Shown piece by piece: positions 7,592 through 16,120 of a stretch of DNA of 64,000 bases. The notes beneath the pieces are model-generated. The model was not told where the DNA came from, made no database searches, and was given only the letters and a program-made list of their open reading frames with translations. Location: the NCBI GenBank assembly GCA_041675285.1, contig JBAYTZ010000007.1:147666-211665 (forward strand), read 5' to 3'. The translations under genes were made by a program, and so were the position numbers. This DNA is from Candidatus Delongbacteria bacterium. Lineage in GTDB: Bacteria > CAIWAD01. The stretch's first letter is position 1; each line of letters starts with the position of its first letter.

Positions 7592-8902
7592 TCAATTCCC
7601 TTGTCCATACCAGTCGACCCGCCGGGTGAAGTACATGGCCGCGGCCAGCACGGCCAGCAGACCCAGGCTCCCCATCAGCAGCGCGTAGTCCTCCAGCTGC
7701 AGCACGAGGTAGAGGTAGCCGTGCAGCGTGGCCAGCAGGGCGCCCACGATCCACATGAAGCCCGTGCCGCCCACGGCAGCGCGCGAGTAGCCGGCCACCA
7801 GGACCGTGATACAACCCGCCGCGAGCAGGTAGGCCAGACCGAACGCGAGGTGTTCGCCCAGCGCCAGCAGCAGCAGGTAGAAGAGCAGCGTGGCCAGGCC
7901 CACCAGCAGGTACTGGATGGGATGGACGCTGCGCCGGCTGGTGGTCTCCGTCAGGAAGAAGGCGGCGAAGGTGAACACCAGGAAGAGCACGGCGTACTTG
8001 GCCACGCGCGTCGCCTGCTGGTAGACGTCCTTGGCGTCGTAGAGGCGCACGCCGAAGGCCGCGTTGGCCAGTTCCGCGTTGGGGGCCTGTAGCACCTGGG
8101 GAAAGTTGCGGTTCAGGTCCAGCACCTGCCAGCGGGCCGTGAAGCCGGCCTTGTCGATCTGCGACTCGGCGGGCAGGAAGCCGCCGCTGAAACTGGGATC
8201 GGGCCACGGCGCGCCCAGCGTCAGGCGCGTGGTGCGGCCAACGGGGCTGACCAGCAGCTCTTCGCTGCCGTTGAGTTCGAGCTTGAGCAAGAAGCTGTCC
8301 TGGCCCGCGCCGCCCGGCGGCAGCAGGGCCCGCACGCCGGAGGCCGCCAGGCCCGGACCGCTGAGTCCAGGATCCACGCGACAGTCCTGGCCGTTGTAGC
8401 GGGCCTCGATCCGCTCGGCCACGCCGCCCAGATCCGAGATTCCCAGCTCCAGCACGGCTTCCTTCCACAGCACGTCTTCGGGTGCCACGCCGGGCAGCAC
8501 CAGCTCGGCGGGATCGAAGCGGCCCGCCAGCTCCAAACTGGCCCGGTAGAAGACGGCCTCGAACAAGCCGCGCCGCCGGCGCTCGGGGGCCAGCTGGCCC
8601 TGCACGTTCAGCTCGCTGGGCAGCAGGTGGACGATCCGCCGCGTGACCGCGGTCTGCCCCGGCACCCGCTGCAGCACGGGGATGGCCAGCGCGGGCCCGA
8701 TGATGGTCTGGCGGTCGCCCCACTTGGCCCGCATCTCCAGCAGCGCCTCGTCCCGGCGCTGGCTGCGCTCGCGGACCAGTTCGCCCAACATAGTGGCGGG
8801 AATCAGCAGGAGCAGGATGAGCGCGCCGATGCCCAGCAGGCGGAAGGTCGCGGATTGACGGAGACTCTGGCCCAGCCGGGCCAGCGGATCGGTTGGCAGC
8901 AT
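7592..8902 (-). CDS. creD: CreD-like inner-membrane protein
   Basis: The 436-residue protein has an N-terminal membrane helix (about 22-42, LLGIGALILLLLIPATMLGEL) followed by 'VRERSQRRDEALLEMRAKWGDRQTIIGPAL', the conserved CreD opening. A periplasmic beta-rich domain of roughly 230 residues follows. The C-terminal third holds a series of hydrophobic helices, including a segment FAAFFLTETTSRRSVHPIQYLLVG typical of CreD. CreD (formerly Cet) belongs to the CreBC regulon in enterobacteria and affects envelope integrity and colicin tolerance; its molecular role is unclear. The ATG has GAGGTG about five bases upstream. No creB or creC kinase/regulator is nearby, so regulation here is unknown. Confidence 0.88.
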   Translation of the reverse strand: MLPTDPLARLGQSLRQSATFRLLGIGALILLLLIPATMLGELVRERSQRRDEALLEMRAKWGDRQTIIGPALAIPVLQRVPGQTAVTRRIVHLLPSELNVQGQLAPERRRRGLFEAVFYRASLELAGRFDPAELVLPGVAPEDVLWKEAVLELGISDLGGVAERIEARYNGQDCRVDPGLSGPGLAASGVRALLPPGGAGQDSFLLKLELNGSEELLVSPVGRTTRLTLGAPWPDPSFSGGFLPAESQIDKAGFTARWQVLDLNRNFPQVLQAPNAELANAAFGVRLYDAKDVYQQATRVAKYAVLFLVFTFAAFFLTETTSRRSVHPIQYLLVGLATLLFYLLLLALGEHLAFGLAYLLAAGCITVLVAGYSRAAVGGTGFMWIVGALLATLHGYLYLVLQLEDYALLMGSLGLLAVLAAAMYFTRRVDWYGQGN

Positions 8903-9050
8903 GTGTCACCTCGGCAGGATGAGAACTGGGAAGGCGTGTCCGCCCCCGGGCCTTCCAGCGGCTCAGCGGACGAAACACGGGCCCTTCAAGCAGCGGACGG
9001 GCGACTTTGTTCCGCCGGAGCGGAGCTTCCTTCAGCGGGTGGGATGTCTG

Positions 9051-9089
9051 GAACAAGTCGCGCAGCACGTCCGGGCGCGGATTGGCGTA
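9051..9089 (-). repeat. Partial duplicate of the pduT 3' end
   Basis: Beyond the pduT stop, in the same direction, a 39-base stretch repeats the last 39 coding bases of pduT (plus-strand 9109-9147) with about six mismatches. Read in frame it encodes YANPRPDVLRDLF against IANPRPEVMRDLI in pduT. The two copies are 58 bases apart. Differences are conservative at the protein level, suggesting a remnant of a second, diverged BMC gene or an old tandem duplication rather than recent slippage. No BMC-domain body precedes the fragment. Confidence 0.65.
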
Positions 9090-9105
9090 CCAACCCGCGC
9101 TTCGC

Positions 9106-9693
9106 TCAGATCAGGTCGCGCATCACTTCCGGGCGCGGATTGGCGATGACCACCTTGTTCACCAGCAGGCCCTTGGCGCCCACCTTGGCGGCACCGGCCT
9201 CCACGGCGGCGCGCACGGCGGCCACCTGGCCGGTCATGGTCACGAAGGCCTTGCCGCCGATGGCCATGGCCAGGCGGATCTCCAGCAGCTTGACCTGGGC
9301 GGTTTTGGCGGCCTGATCGGCGGCCTCGATCAGGCTGGCCACGGAGAAGCTCTCGATGATGCCCAGCGCCTCCATCTGGCCGTACATGACCGTGCCCTCC
9401 ACGGCCGGGATCACGTCCGGGTGCAGGTTGGGGATCATGAAGGTGTCCACCACCTCGCGCTCGCCCAGCTCGGCGGCGGCGTCGATGGCGCTGCGCACGG
9501 CCGCCGTGTCCCCGGCGATCATGCTCATGTGCTTGCCCGGGCAGATCGTCCGTGAGACCAGCAGGCGGATCTCGGCGGTCTTCAGCATGTGGTCCGCCGC
9601 CTCGATGCCGCGGGCGATGCTGCTGAACTCGATGATTCCGACGGCGTTGTCGGGGCGTTCGCTGGTGAATTGGCTGCTCTGGTTGCGCATCAT
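9106..9693 (-). CDS. pduT: Tandem-BMC-domain shell protein, PduT type
   Basis: A 195-residue protein made of two bacterial microcompartment (BMC) domains, residues 17-98 and 107-190, each opening 'VGIIEF'/'LGIIES'. This tandem form gives a trimeric pseudohexamer. Residue C51 in LLVSRTICPGKHM aligns with C38 of Salmonella PduT, whose three copies hold a [4Fe-4S] cluster in the shell pore. The sequence 'SSIARGIEAADHMLKTAEI' also matches PduT. The ATG overlaps the pduS stop by four bases (ATGA), so the pair is translationally coupled. In the Pdu system PduS and PduT are thought to pass electrons through the shell. No hexameric or pentameric shell gene or cargo enzyme is in this window. Confidence 0.92.
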   Translation of the reverse strand: MMRNQSSQFTSERPDNAVGIIEFSSIARGIEAADHMLKTAEIRLLVSRTICPGKHMSMIAGDTAAVRSAIDAAAELGEREVVDTFMIPNLHPDVIPAVEGTVMYGQMEALGIIESFSVASLIEAADQAAKTAQVKLLEIRLAMAIGGKAFVTMTGQVAAVRAAVEAGAAKVGAKGLLVNKVVIANPRPEVMRDLI

Positions 9694-11003
9694 TGGATCA
9701 CGATCTCCGCTTGGGTGACGCTGACCGCCTGGCCGGCGCGCGGGCTGTGGACGGGGACGCCCAGTTTGCCCTCCGGTGGCGCGGCCACGACCTGCCCGGC
9801 CTGGACGGGCTCGCCCTCGCGCACCAGCGGCAGGGCCGGCGCGCCGATGTGCTGCTGCAGCCGGAGCCGCAGCGGCGTGGACGTGCCTGGCCAGACCGTC
9901 CAGGGCGCGTCGTGCTCGAAGCGCGACAAGCCGAGGCGTGCCAGCAGCTTCTTGGTGGGGATGCGGCGGTGCTCGTACATGGGGTGCGGGGTGACCACTT
10001 TCGGCCCGTTGTAGCGCTCGCCCAGGGCGGCCAGGCTGCGCTTGCTGTCCTGGCAGGCCTCGCGGGGGAAGAGGCCCTCCGGGCAGGCGAAGAGCGTGCA
10101 GAGTCCGCATTCGCAGCAGATCTGGCCCCAGCGGCTGTGGGCCGGGTACTCGGTGACGAATTGCTGGCGCATGGCCTGGTGCGGCTCCAGCGGATGCCCC
10201 AGCAGGTAGCGCGGGCAGAGCTGCGTGCAGAGGCTGCACTGGTCGCAGACGGATTTGCCGATGCGGTGCTTGGCCTCGCGGCTGCGCAGCTCTTGTGTCA
10301 CGTAGGGGTGGTCGCGGGGCAGCACGATGACGCCCGAACTGGTCTTGACCACGGGCGTGGCCGGATCTTCCACGATGCGGCCCATCATCGGCCCGCCGTC
10401 GAGGATCACCCAGTCCTTGAGCTTCGTGCCGCCGGCAGCCTCCACCAGGTCGCGGAAGGGCGTGCCCAGCGGGGCGCGTACGGTCATGGGCTGGCGCACC
10501 GCGCCAGAGACCGTGAGGAAGGAGTGGGTCACGGGTTTGCCCTGCAGGGCCTCGTGCAGGGTGAGGGCGGTCTCGTTGTTCAGCACCACCACGCCCACGT
10601 CCAGGGGCAGCCCGGCGGGCGGCACCACGCGGCCGGTGAGTTCGTAGACCAGCGTGACCTCGTCCCCGGCGGGATAGAAGTCCCCCAGGATGCCCACCTC
10701 GTAGAGCCCGCTGCCCGCCGGACCCAGGCTGGTGGCGCGCATGGCCGCGATGGAGGCCGTGTTCTTGCCCTTGATGCCGACGATCACGCGGCCGGCGCCG
10801 GTGAATTCCGCGGCGGCCCGGATGCCCTGGGCCACGCCCTCGGCGAAGTGCTGCATCACCACGTTGTCCTTGCGCAGCAGGGGCTCGCACTCGGCGGCGT
10901 TGATGAGCAGCGTGTCCACCCGGGCGGCCAGCTTGACGTGGGTGGGGAAGCCCGCGCCGCCCATGCCCACGCAGCCGGCGCGTTGTATGAGAGAGAGGTC
11001 CAT
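9690..11003 (-). CDS. pduS: PduS-like cobalamin reductase / RnfC-like flavoprotein
   Basis: The 437-residue protein begins MDLSLIQRAGCVGMGGAGFPTH, the glycine-rich FMN/NAD-binding opening shared by PduS, RnfC and NuoF. Two Cys clusters follow at about residues 255-310, CDQCSLCTQLCP and CCECGLCTLFACP, for two [4Fe-4S] centres. A SLBB-like region precedes them ('SFLTVSGAVRQPMTV'). The C-terminal 60 residues look like a barrel-sandwich (lipoyl-like) domain. PduS reduces cob(III)alamin for the B12-dependent diol dehydratase and binds PduT. The start has AGGAAGGG upstream and divides a 133-bp divergent promoter region with the next gene. Neighbours include no B12 enzyme, so the electron acceptor may lie elsewhere in the genome. 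Confidence 0.9.
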   Translation of the reverse strand: MDLSLIQRAGCVGMGGAGFPTHVKLAARVDTLLINAAECEPLLRKDNVVMQHFAEGVAQGIRAAAEFTGAGRVIVGIKGKNTASIAAMRATSLGPAGSGLYEVGILGDFYPAGDEVTLVYELTGRVVPPAGLPLDVGVVVLNNETALTLHEALQGKPVTHSFLTVSGAVRQPMTVRAPLGTPFRDLVEAAGGTKLKDWVILDGGPMMGRIVEDPATPVVKTSSGVIVLPRDHPYVTQELRSREAKHRIGKSVCDQCSLCTQLCPRYLLGHPLEPHQAMRQQFVTEYPAHSRWGQICCECGLCTLFACPEGLFPREACQDSKRSLAALGERYNGPKVVTPHPMYEHRRIPTKKLLARLGLSRFEHDAPWTVWPGTSTPLRLRLQQHIGAPALPLVREGEPVQAGQVVAAPPEGKLGVPVHSPRAGQAVSVTQAEIVIQ

Positions 11004-11136
11004 GGGGCCCTTCCTGTGTTCGGCGGGCAAGGTAGCATTCGAGGTCGCCCGCCCCAGCCGCCCGGCGGGGGAGGCCGGAGGCGGAGCGGAATGCGATATT
11101 GGGTGGCCTTCTGCACAGGACCCAAGCGAGGACCTC

Positions 11137-12732
11137 ATGAGCGACGAACTCACCCCGACCCCGACCCCGGACGAATTCCACGAACCCGAAGCCTTCGAAT
11201 CCGGCGCCGAGCCGCTGCCGGAGCCGATGGAGGAGCCGACGGAAACGGATCCGGCCGCCGAGCCGCAAGCGGCGGACCTGCCGGTGGCGGAGGCGGAAGA
11301 GCCCGGACAGGCGGGGGACGGCCCGGCTCCCGCGCCGGAGCGACCCGCGGCCCCCGTGCGCCGCTCCTTCGGACGCATCCGGCGCATCGAGGAGGACGGC
11401 ACGGCCTGGGTGGCGGACTTCCATCCGCTGGGCCGCGACGTGCTGGTCCGGCTGCGCAGCGCCTTCGTGGCCAATCCCGGCCACATCCTGGAATACGAGC
11501 TGAAATCCGGCGGTCCCGGCCGCTGGTCGGGTGTGGACGTGGTCTTCAACCGGCCGCCGGAGCTGGCCGCCGTGCTGGCCCTGGACGAGGGACGCGGGCT
11601 GTCGCCGGAAGGCCTGGAGTGGGTGAAGCGCGCCATCGTCCAGGACCCCGCGCTGCTGAAGACCGTGTTCGGCGGCACGCGCCAGGTGGGGCGTCAACTG
11701 ATCGAGGACATGAGCTTCCCGCTGCCTCGCGCGCTGTTGACGGCCGCCCTGAAGGTTCCGGCCCTGGCCGCCGCCGCCGCCCGGCGCCTGCAGGGCGGAC
11801 CGCTGAGGGACGCCGCCGAGTGGACGGCCCTGATCCTGGCGGCACCGCCGCGCGACGAGGAGGCCTGGCTGCGCCGCCTGTCCGGCCAGCACGCCGCGTG
11901 GCTGCTGGAGGACCTGCCCCTGCCCGCCGAGGGTCGGCGCGAGCGCGTGCTGCGCTGGTGGCGCCGCACGGGCGATCCGCGCTGGCTGTTGCAGTTGGCC
12001 GGGGACGAGCTGCCCGCCGAAGCGGCGCTGCCGCTGCTGGCGCGCGGCGTGCTGGGCGGAAACGAGGCGCTGGAGCCAGCCGAGCAGGCTGCCTGGGCCC
12101 GCCTGTTGGATGCCCCGACCCGCCTGCGCCTGCTGGCCGCGGCCTTCCGCGATCCGGCCCGGCGCGGCGACACGGCTTGCTTCGCCGCCGCGGGTCCGGA
12201 GTTCCGCGGCGTCCTGACCGGGCTGGCCACGGATCCGATCCTGGGCGCCGAGGCCCGGGCCCTGCTGCTGGAGCGGGGGGAATTGTCGCCTGCCGCCGCG
12301 CTGGACCTGCTGCGCAAAGATGCCCGCGGCGAGGCCCGCGAGCGCCTGCTGGCCATTCTGCTGGCCGCCGCCCCCGGCGAGCGTCCGGAGCCCGGCCCCG
12401 AGTTGGCGCTGGAGTGGTTCCGCGCCGGCGCCGTCGCGGCGGATCCGGCCCTGCTGGAGTGGTTGGGTGCGCATCCGGCCGTGCAGGAGCAGGTGGAGGG
12501 CTGGCTGGCGGACGAGGCCACGCGCGAGCTGGGCCTGCTGGCGTTGTGTCACGGCCGGGAGTTCAGCCGGGCCCGCGTGCAGAAGCTGCTGGGCTTAAGC
12601 ATGAGCGAGTCCACGCGCCGCCGGCTGGTGGAGGCCATCGGCCGGGTCAGCCCGGAGCGCTGGCAGGAGCGCTACCTGCTGAACGACGAGGAGAAGGCGT
12701 CTTGGCTGGCGGCGGGCGCCCCGCTGCACTGA
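11137..12732 (+). CDS. Unrecognised protein with acidic leader, OB-like segment and helical body
   Basis: I do not recognise this 531-residue protein. Residues 1-80 are acidic, Pro/Glu-rich and low complexity. Residues 85-130 (FGRIRRIEEDGTAWVADFHP ... VANPGHILEYEL) have the five-strand rhythm of a cold-shock/OB-type domain. The remaining 390 residues are Ala/Leu/Arg-rich and helical, with many short hairpins like HEAT or TPR-type repeats, e.g. AAEWTALILAAPPRDEEAWL. There is no signal peptide or membrane helix, so it is probably cytoplasmic. The start ATG follows GAGGA. It is divergent from pduS and convergent with hypF, ending four bases before hypF ends. A nucleic-acid-binding role is possible from the OB-like part but is only a guess. 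Confidence 0.55.
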   Translation: MSDELTPTPTPDEFHEPEAFESGAEPLPEPMEEPTETDPAAEPQAADLPVAEAEEPGQAGDGPAPAPERPAAPVRRSFGRIRRIEEDGTAWVADFHPLGRDVLVRLRSAFVANPGHILEYELKSGGPGRWSGVDVVFNRPPELAAVLALDEGRGLSPEGLEWVKRAIVQDPALLKTVFGGTRQVGRQLIEDMSFPLPRALLTAALKVPALAAAAARRLQGGPLRDAAEWTALILAAPPRDEEAWLRRLSGQHAAWLLEDLPLPAEGRRERVLRWWRRTGDPRWLLQLAGDELPAEAALPLLARGVLGGNEALEPAEQAAWARLLDAPTRLRLLAAAFRDPARRGDTACFAAAGPEFRGVLTGLATDPILGAEARALLLERGELSPAAALDLLRKDARGEARERLLAILLAAAPGERPEPGPELALEWFRAGAVAADPALLEWLGAHPAVQEQVEGWLADEATRELGLLALCHGREFSRARVQKLLGLSMSESTRRRLVEAIGRVSPERWQERYLLNDEEKASWLAAGAPLH

Positions 12733-12736
12733 GGCC

Positions 12737-15082
12737 TCAGGCGCCCAGACTGAGCAGACCGGCCCAGGCCTGTCCCAACGCGATGCCTTCGTCGTTGGGG
12801 GAGACCTGGGCCTGTCCGAGGACACGGAAGCCGTCCGCTTCCAGCCGCGCGGCGCTCAATTCCGTCAGCAGGCGGCTCTGGAAGACCCCCCCTGACAGCA
12901 GCACCGTCTCCAGGCCGTGCCGGTCCCGGGCCGCCCGCGCAACCTGGCGGATCAGCTCCGCCAGCCCGACGTGCAGGCGCGCCGCGCAGCAGGTTGCCGA
13001 AACTCCCTGTGATACGTCGGCCAGCAGCGCGGCCAACAGCGGGCGGGTATCCAGCACGCCCGCCTGCTCCGTCGGGGATTCCCCGGCCAGACCCGCTTCC
13101 CAGCGGAAGGGATAGCCCCCGTCACCCGACGCGCCCGTGGCGGCATCTTCAAGCCGGGCGGCGGCCTGACCCTCGAAACTCATGTGCTGGCAGAGACCCA
13201 GCAGGGCGGCGGCGGCGTCCAGCAGGCGTCCGGCGCTGCTGCACTGCGGGAGATCCGCCGGTTGGGCCAGTTCCACCAGCACGCCCTTGAGCAGCGCGGG
13301 CCGGGCGGCCTGGAAGCAGGGTAGTCCGCGCCAGGGGGCCAGCGCCGTGGCCTCCGAGCTCCCCAGCACGGCCGTCAGGGCGGCCAGACCCATGCGCCAG
13401 GGCTCGCGCGCAGCCCGGTCCCCGCCGGGCAGGGGCAGGGGGCGCAGGTGAGCCAGCCGCCGCCAGCGCAGTCCCTCCACCAGCAGGAACTCGCCCCCCC
13501 AGACCGTGCCGTCCGGCCCATAGCCTGTGCCGTCCAGACAGACCGCCAGCGCCGGCGGCTCCGGCCGGCCCTGCTCGGCCAGCACGGAGAGCGCGTGAGC
13601 GTGGTGGTGTTGCACGGCCAGTAGCGGGACCCCCAGCTCCGCGGCCAGCCGCTGGGCCAGCCGCGTGCTGTGGTAGTCCGGATGCAGGTCGTGGGCCACC
13701 AGGGCCGGCCGCGCGTCCAGTAGGCGCAGCAGGTGGCGGACGGAATCCTCCAGGGCGCGGAGGTTCTCCGGTTGGGCCAGATCGCCCAGGCAAGCGCCGG
13801 GAAAGGCCTGGTCGCCGCGCGTGACACAGCCGGCGCCCTTCAAGTCCGCGCCCAGCGCCAGCACCGACGGACCCGGGCGGGCCAGCAGCACGGGCTGCGG
13901 CACCCAGCCGCGACCCCGCCGGAGCAGCACGGGCCGGCCCCGCATTACCCGGGCGACGGAGTCATCCAGCGGGGCCACGATCTCCCGGTCGTGGACCAGG
14001 AAGACGTCGGCCACCCCCGCCAGACGGTCCACGGCCTCGGCGTTCCCGTGGGCCAGGGCCTCCCCCGCGCGGTTGCCGCTGGTCATCACCAGCGCGTCAT
14101 GCGGACCCGCCAGCAGCAGGTGGTGAAGGGGACTGTAGGGCAGGAAGAGGCCCAGCCAGGCGCTGCCGGCCCGCACGCCGGCCGCCAGCGGCGAGGGGTG
14201 GCGCGGCTGGCAGAGCAGGATGGGGCTGCGCCAGGAGGCCAGCAGCTCGCGCTCGCGCTCTGTCAGCAGGGCCAGCTCCGCGGCACAGACCAGGTTGCGG
14301 ACCATCACGGCCAGGGGTTTGTGGGGCCGGTTTTTGCGCTGGCGCAGGCGCTCCACGACGGTCTCGGAGCGGGCATCGCAGGCCAACTGGAAGCCGCCCA
14401 CCCCCTTGAGCGCCAGGATGGCGCCCTGGCCCAGGCGCGCCAGGGCTTCGCCCAGCGGGTCTTCCCCGGGCCACTCGCGGCCGTCGGCCTCCAGCAGGCG
14501 CAGGCGAGGTCCGCAGGCCGGGCAGGCGGTGGGCTGCGCGTGGAAGCGGCGGTCGGTGGGCTCCTCGTACTCCCGGCGGCAATCCGAGCACAGATCGAAG
14601 TCGCGCATGCTGGTCCCCGGCCGGTCGTAGGGCAGGGATTCCACCAGCGTGTAGCGCGGGCCGCAGTTCGTGCAATTGAGGAAGGGGTAGTCGTGGCGGC
14701 GGTCGGCGGGGTCGCGCAGCTCGGCCAGACAGGCCGGGCAGGTAGCCACGTCGGGTGGGATCAGCGCCGTCGGACCGGTGCCGCCGTGCCGGGAGGGCAG
14801 GATGCGGAAGCCCTGCAGCCCGGCAGCTTCCTCCTGCTCCCGGCTGAGGGTGGAGATCACGGCCAGGGGCGGAGCCAGCGGGCGCAGTTCCTGCTCGAAG
14901 GCGGTCAGTGCCGCGACCGGCCCCTCCAGCACGATGCCGACGCCCTCGGGGCCGTTGTCCACCGTGCCGGCCAGGCCGTGCCGGGCGGCGAGCCGCGCCA
15001 CGAAGGGCCGGAAGCCCACTCCCTGCACCAGGCCGCGCACGGTGAGCCGCCAGCGCGCGGGCGGATGGCCGGCCGGGTCCAT
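12737..15082 (-). CDS. hypF: [NiFe] hydrogenase maturation carbamoyltransferase HypF
   Basis: HypF makes carbamoyl-adenylate from carbamoyl phosphate and ATP and loads it on HypE, as the first step of cyanide-ligand synthesis for the NiFe site. The 781-residue protein shows the complete order: N-terminal acylphosphatase domain (about 10-95, LTVRGLVQGVGFRPFV), two zinc-finger pairs (CPACLAEL...CTNCGP and CSDCRREY...CPACGP), a YrdC/Sua5-like domain and a Kae1-like C-terminal domain with 'AVQHHHAHALSVLAEQG'. Length equals the family norm (about 750-780). Its ATG overlaps the hypE stop (TGATG). It is the last gene of the hydrogenase operon. Confidence 0.96.
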   Translation of the reverse strand: MDPAGHPPARWRLTVRGLVQGVGFRPFVARLAARHGLAGTVDNGPEGVGIVLEGPVAALTAFEQELRPLAPPLAVISTLSREQEEAAGLQGFRILPSRHGGTGPTALIPPDVATCPACLAELRDPADRRHDYPFLNCTNCGPRYTLVESLPYDRPGTSMRDFDLCSDCRREYEEPTDRRFHAQPTACPACGPRLRLLEADGREWPGEDPLGEALARLGQGAILALKGVGGFQLACDARSETVVERLRQRKNRPHKPLAVMVRNLVCAAELALLTERERELLASWRSPILLCQPRHPSPLAAGVRAGSAWLGLFLPYSPLHHLLLAGPHDALVMTSGNRAGEALAHGNAEAVDRLAGVADVFLVHDREIVAPLDDSVARVMRGRPVLLRRGRGWVPQPVLLARPGPSVLALGADLKGAGCVTRGDQAFPGACLGDLAQPENLRALEDSVRHLLRLLDARPALVAHDLHPDYHSTRLAQRLAAELGVPLLAVQHHHAHALSVLAEQGRPEPPALAVCLDGTGYGPDGTVWGGEFLLVEGLRWRRLAHLRPLPLPGGDRAAREPWRMGLAALTAVLGSSEATALAPWRGLPCFQAARPALLKGVLVELAQPADLPQCSSAGRLLDAAAALLGLCQHMSFEGQAAARLEDAATGASGDGGYPFRWEAGLAGESPTEQAGVLDTRPLLAALLADVSQGVSATCCAARLHVGLAELIRQVARAARDRHGLETVLLSGGVFQSRLLTELSAARLEADGFRVLGQAQVSPNDEGIALGQAWAGLLSLGA

Positions 15083-16104
15083 CAGCAGATCCGCGGCAGC
15101 GGATCGGCGCTGGGCCGCAGCAGGGCGCGCCGTCCGCCCAGCGCGTTGCGCAGCACCACCTGGCCGGGATGCTCCGTCGTCAGCCGGCCGACGCATTCCG
15201 CGCCGGCCCCCGCCGGCAGGGCGCGCCAGGCCGCCAGGGCCCGCGGGATGTCGGCGGCCTCCACCACGACCACCACTCGGCCCTCGCAGGCCAGCAGCAG
15301 CGGGTCCACCCCCGTGATCTCGCAGATGGCCGCAGTGGCGGCGTGCAACGGGATCCGCGCCTCCTCCACCTCCACGCCATAGGCCGGCCGGGCCTGTTCC
15401 TCACCCGCCAGGTCGCTGAGCACGCCTCCCAGGCCGCCCCGGGTGGGGTCCCGCAGGAAGAGCGGCGCCACGCCGGCGGCGAACAGGGCGTCCACCAGCG
15501 GCGTGACGGGCGCGCAATCGCTGTGCAGGGGACTCTCCAACTCAATCCCGCGCCTTAGGGAGAGGATCACGGCGCCGTGGTCGCCCACCGGCCCGCTCAC
15601 CAGAATGGCGTCTCCGGCTGCGGGACCGCGATCGGCCCGCGGATGGTTCGGACGCAGCCGGCCGATGCCGCTGCTCACCAGATAGAGTCCGTCGCCCTGG
15701 CCGTGCTCCACCACCTTTGTGTCACCGGTGACCACGGTCACGCCCGCCCGTCGCGCGGCCACGCCCACGGACGCCGCGACCCGGCGCAGCTCGTCCAGGG
15801 GCAGGCCCTCCTCGAGGATCAAGGCCAGGCTGAGGTAGAGCGGCGTGGCGCCGGCCACGGCCAGATCGTTGACCGTGCCGTTGACTGCCAGGCTGCCGAT
15901 GTCCCCGCCTGGGAAGAAGCGCGGCGTGACCACGTAGCCGTCGCTGGTGAAGGCCAGCCGGCCGACCGGCTCGAGCAGGGCCGAGTCCCCCAGCGGGGCC
16001 AGCCAGGGATTGCCGTAGGCCGGCAGCAGGATCTCCTCCACCAGCCGCCGGGTCAGCCGACCGCCGGCGCCGTGGCCCAGCGTGACACACTCACTCTCCG
16101 ACAT
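15082..16104 (-). CDS. hypE: Hydrogenase maturation factor HypE (cyanide-group donor)
   Basis: HypE dehydrates its carbamoylated C-terminal Cys to a thiocyanate and donates the CN ligand to iron on the HypCD complex. The 340-residue protein starts VTLGHGAGGRLTRRLVEEIL, the PurM-like ATP-binding opening. It contains GDSALLE and 'FTSDGYVVTPRFFPGGDIG', and 'DPTRGGLGGVLSDLA' further on. It ends in PRIC, the invariant C-terminal tail whose last Cys is the carbamoylation site. The ATG with GGGAGGA upstream is preferred over a TTG five codons earlier. The gene lies 16 bases after hypD and overlaps hypF. Confidence 0.96.
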   Translation of the reverse strand: MSESECVTLGHGAGGRLTRRLVEEILLPAYGNPWLAPLGDSALLEPVGRLAFTSDGYVVTPRFFPGGDIGSLAVNGTVNDLAVAGATPLYLSLALILEEGLPLDELRRVAASVGVAARRAGVTVVTGDTKVVEHGQGDGLYLVSSGIGRLRPNHPRADRGPAAGDAILVSGPVGDHGAVILSLRRGIELESPLHSDCAPVTPLVDALFAAGVAPLFLRDPTRGGLGGVLSDLAGEEQARPAYGVEVEEARIPLHAATAAICEITGVDPLLLACEGRVVVVVEAADIPRALAAWRALPAGAGAECVGRLTTEHPGQVVLRNALGGRRALLRPSADPLPRIC

Positions 16105-16120
16105 GGATCCTCCCCGCAAC

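Noticed and set aside
7592..11003. creD and pduST as one functional unit
   Set aside because: They share direction, but a 203-bp gap with the remnant repeat lies between them and no known link exists between CreD and microcompartments.
9693..13115. A 1140-codon plus-strand frame across pduS and the unrecognised gene
   Set aside because: It runs antisense through PduS, whose Cys motifs are intact, then out of frame through the next gene; the translation is low-complexity Arg/Gly/Ala.
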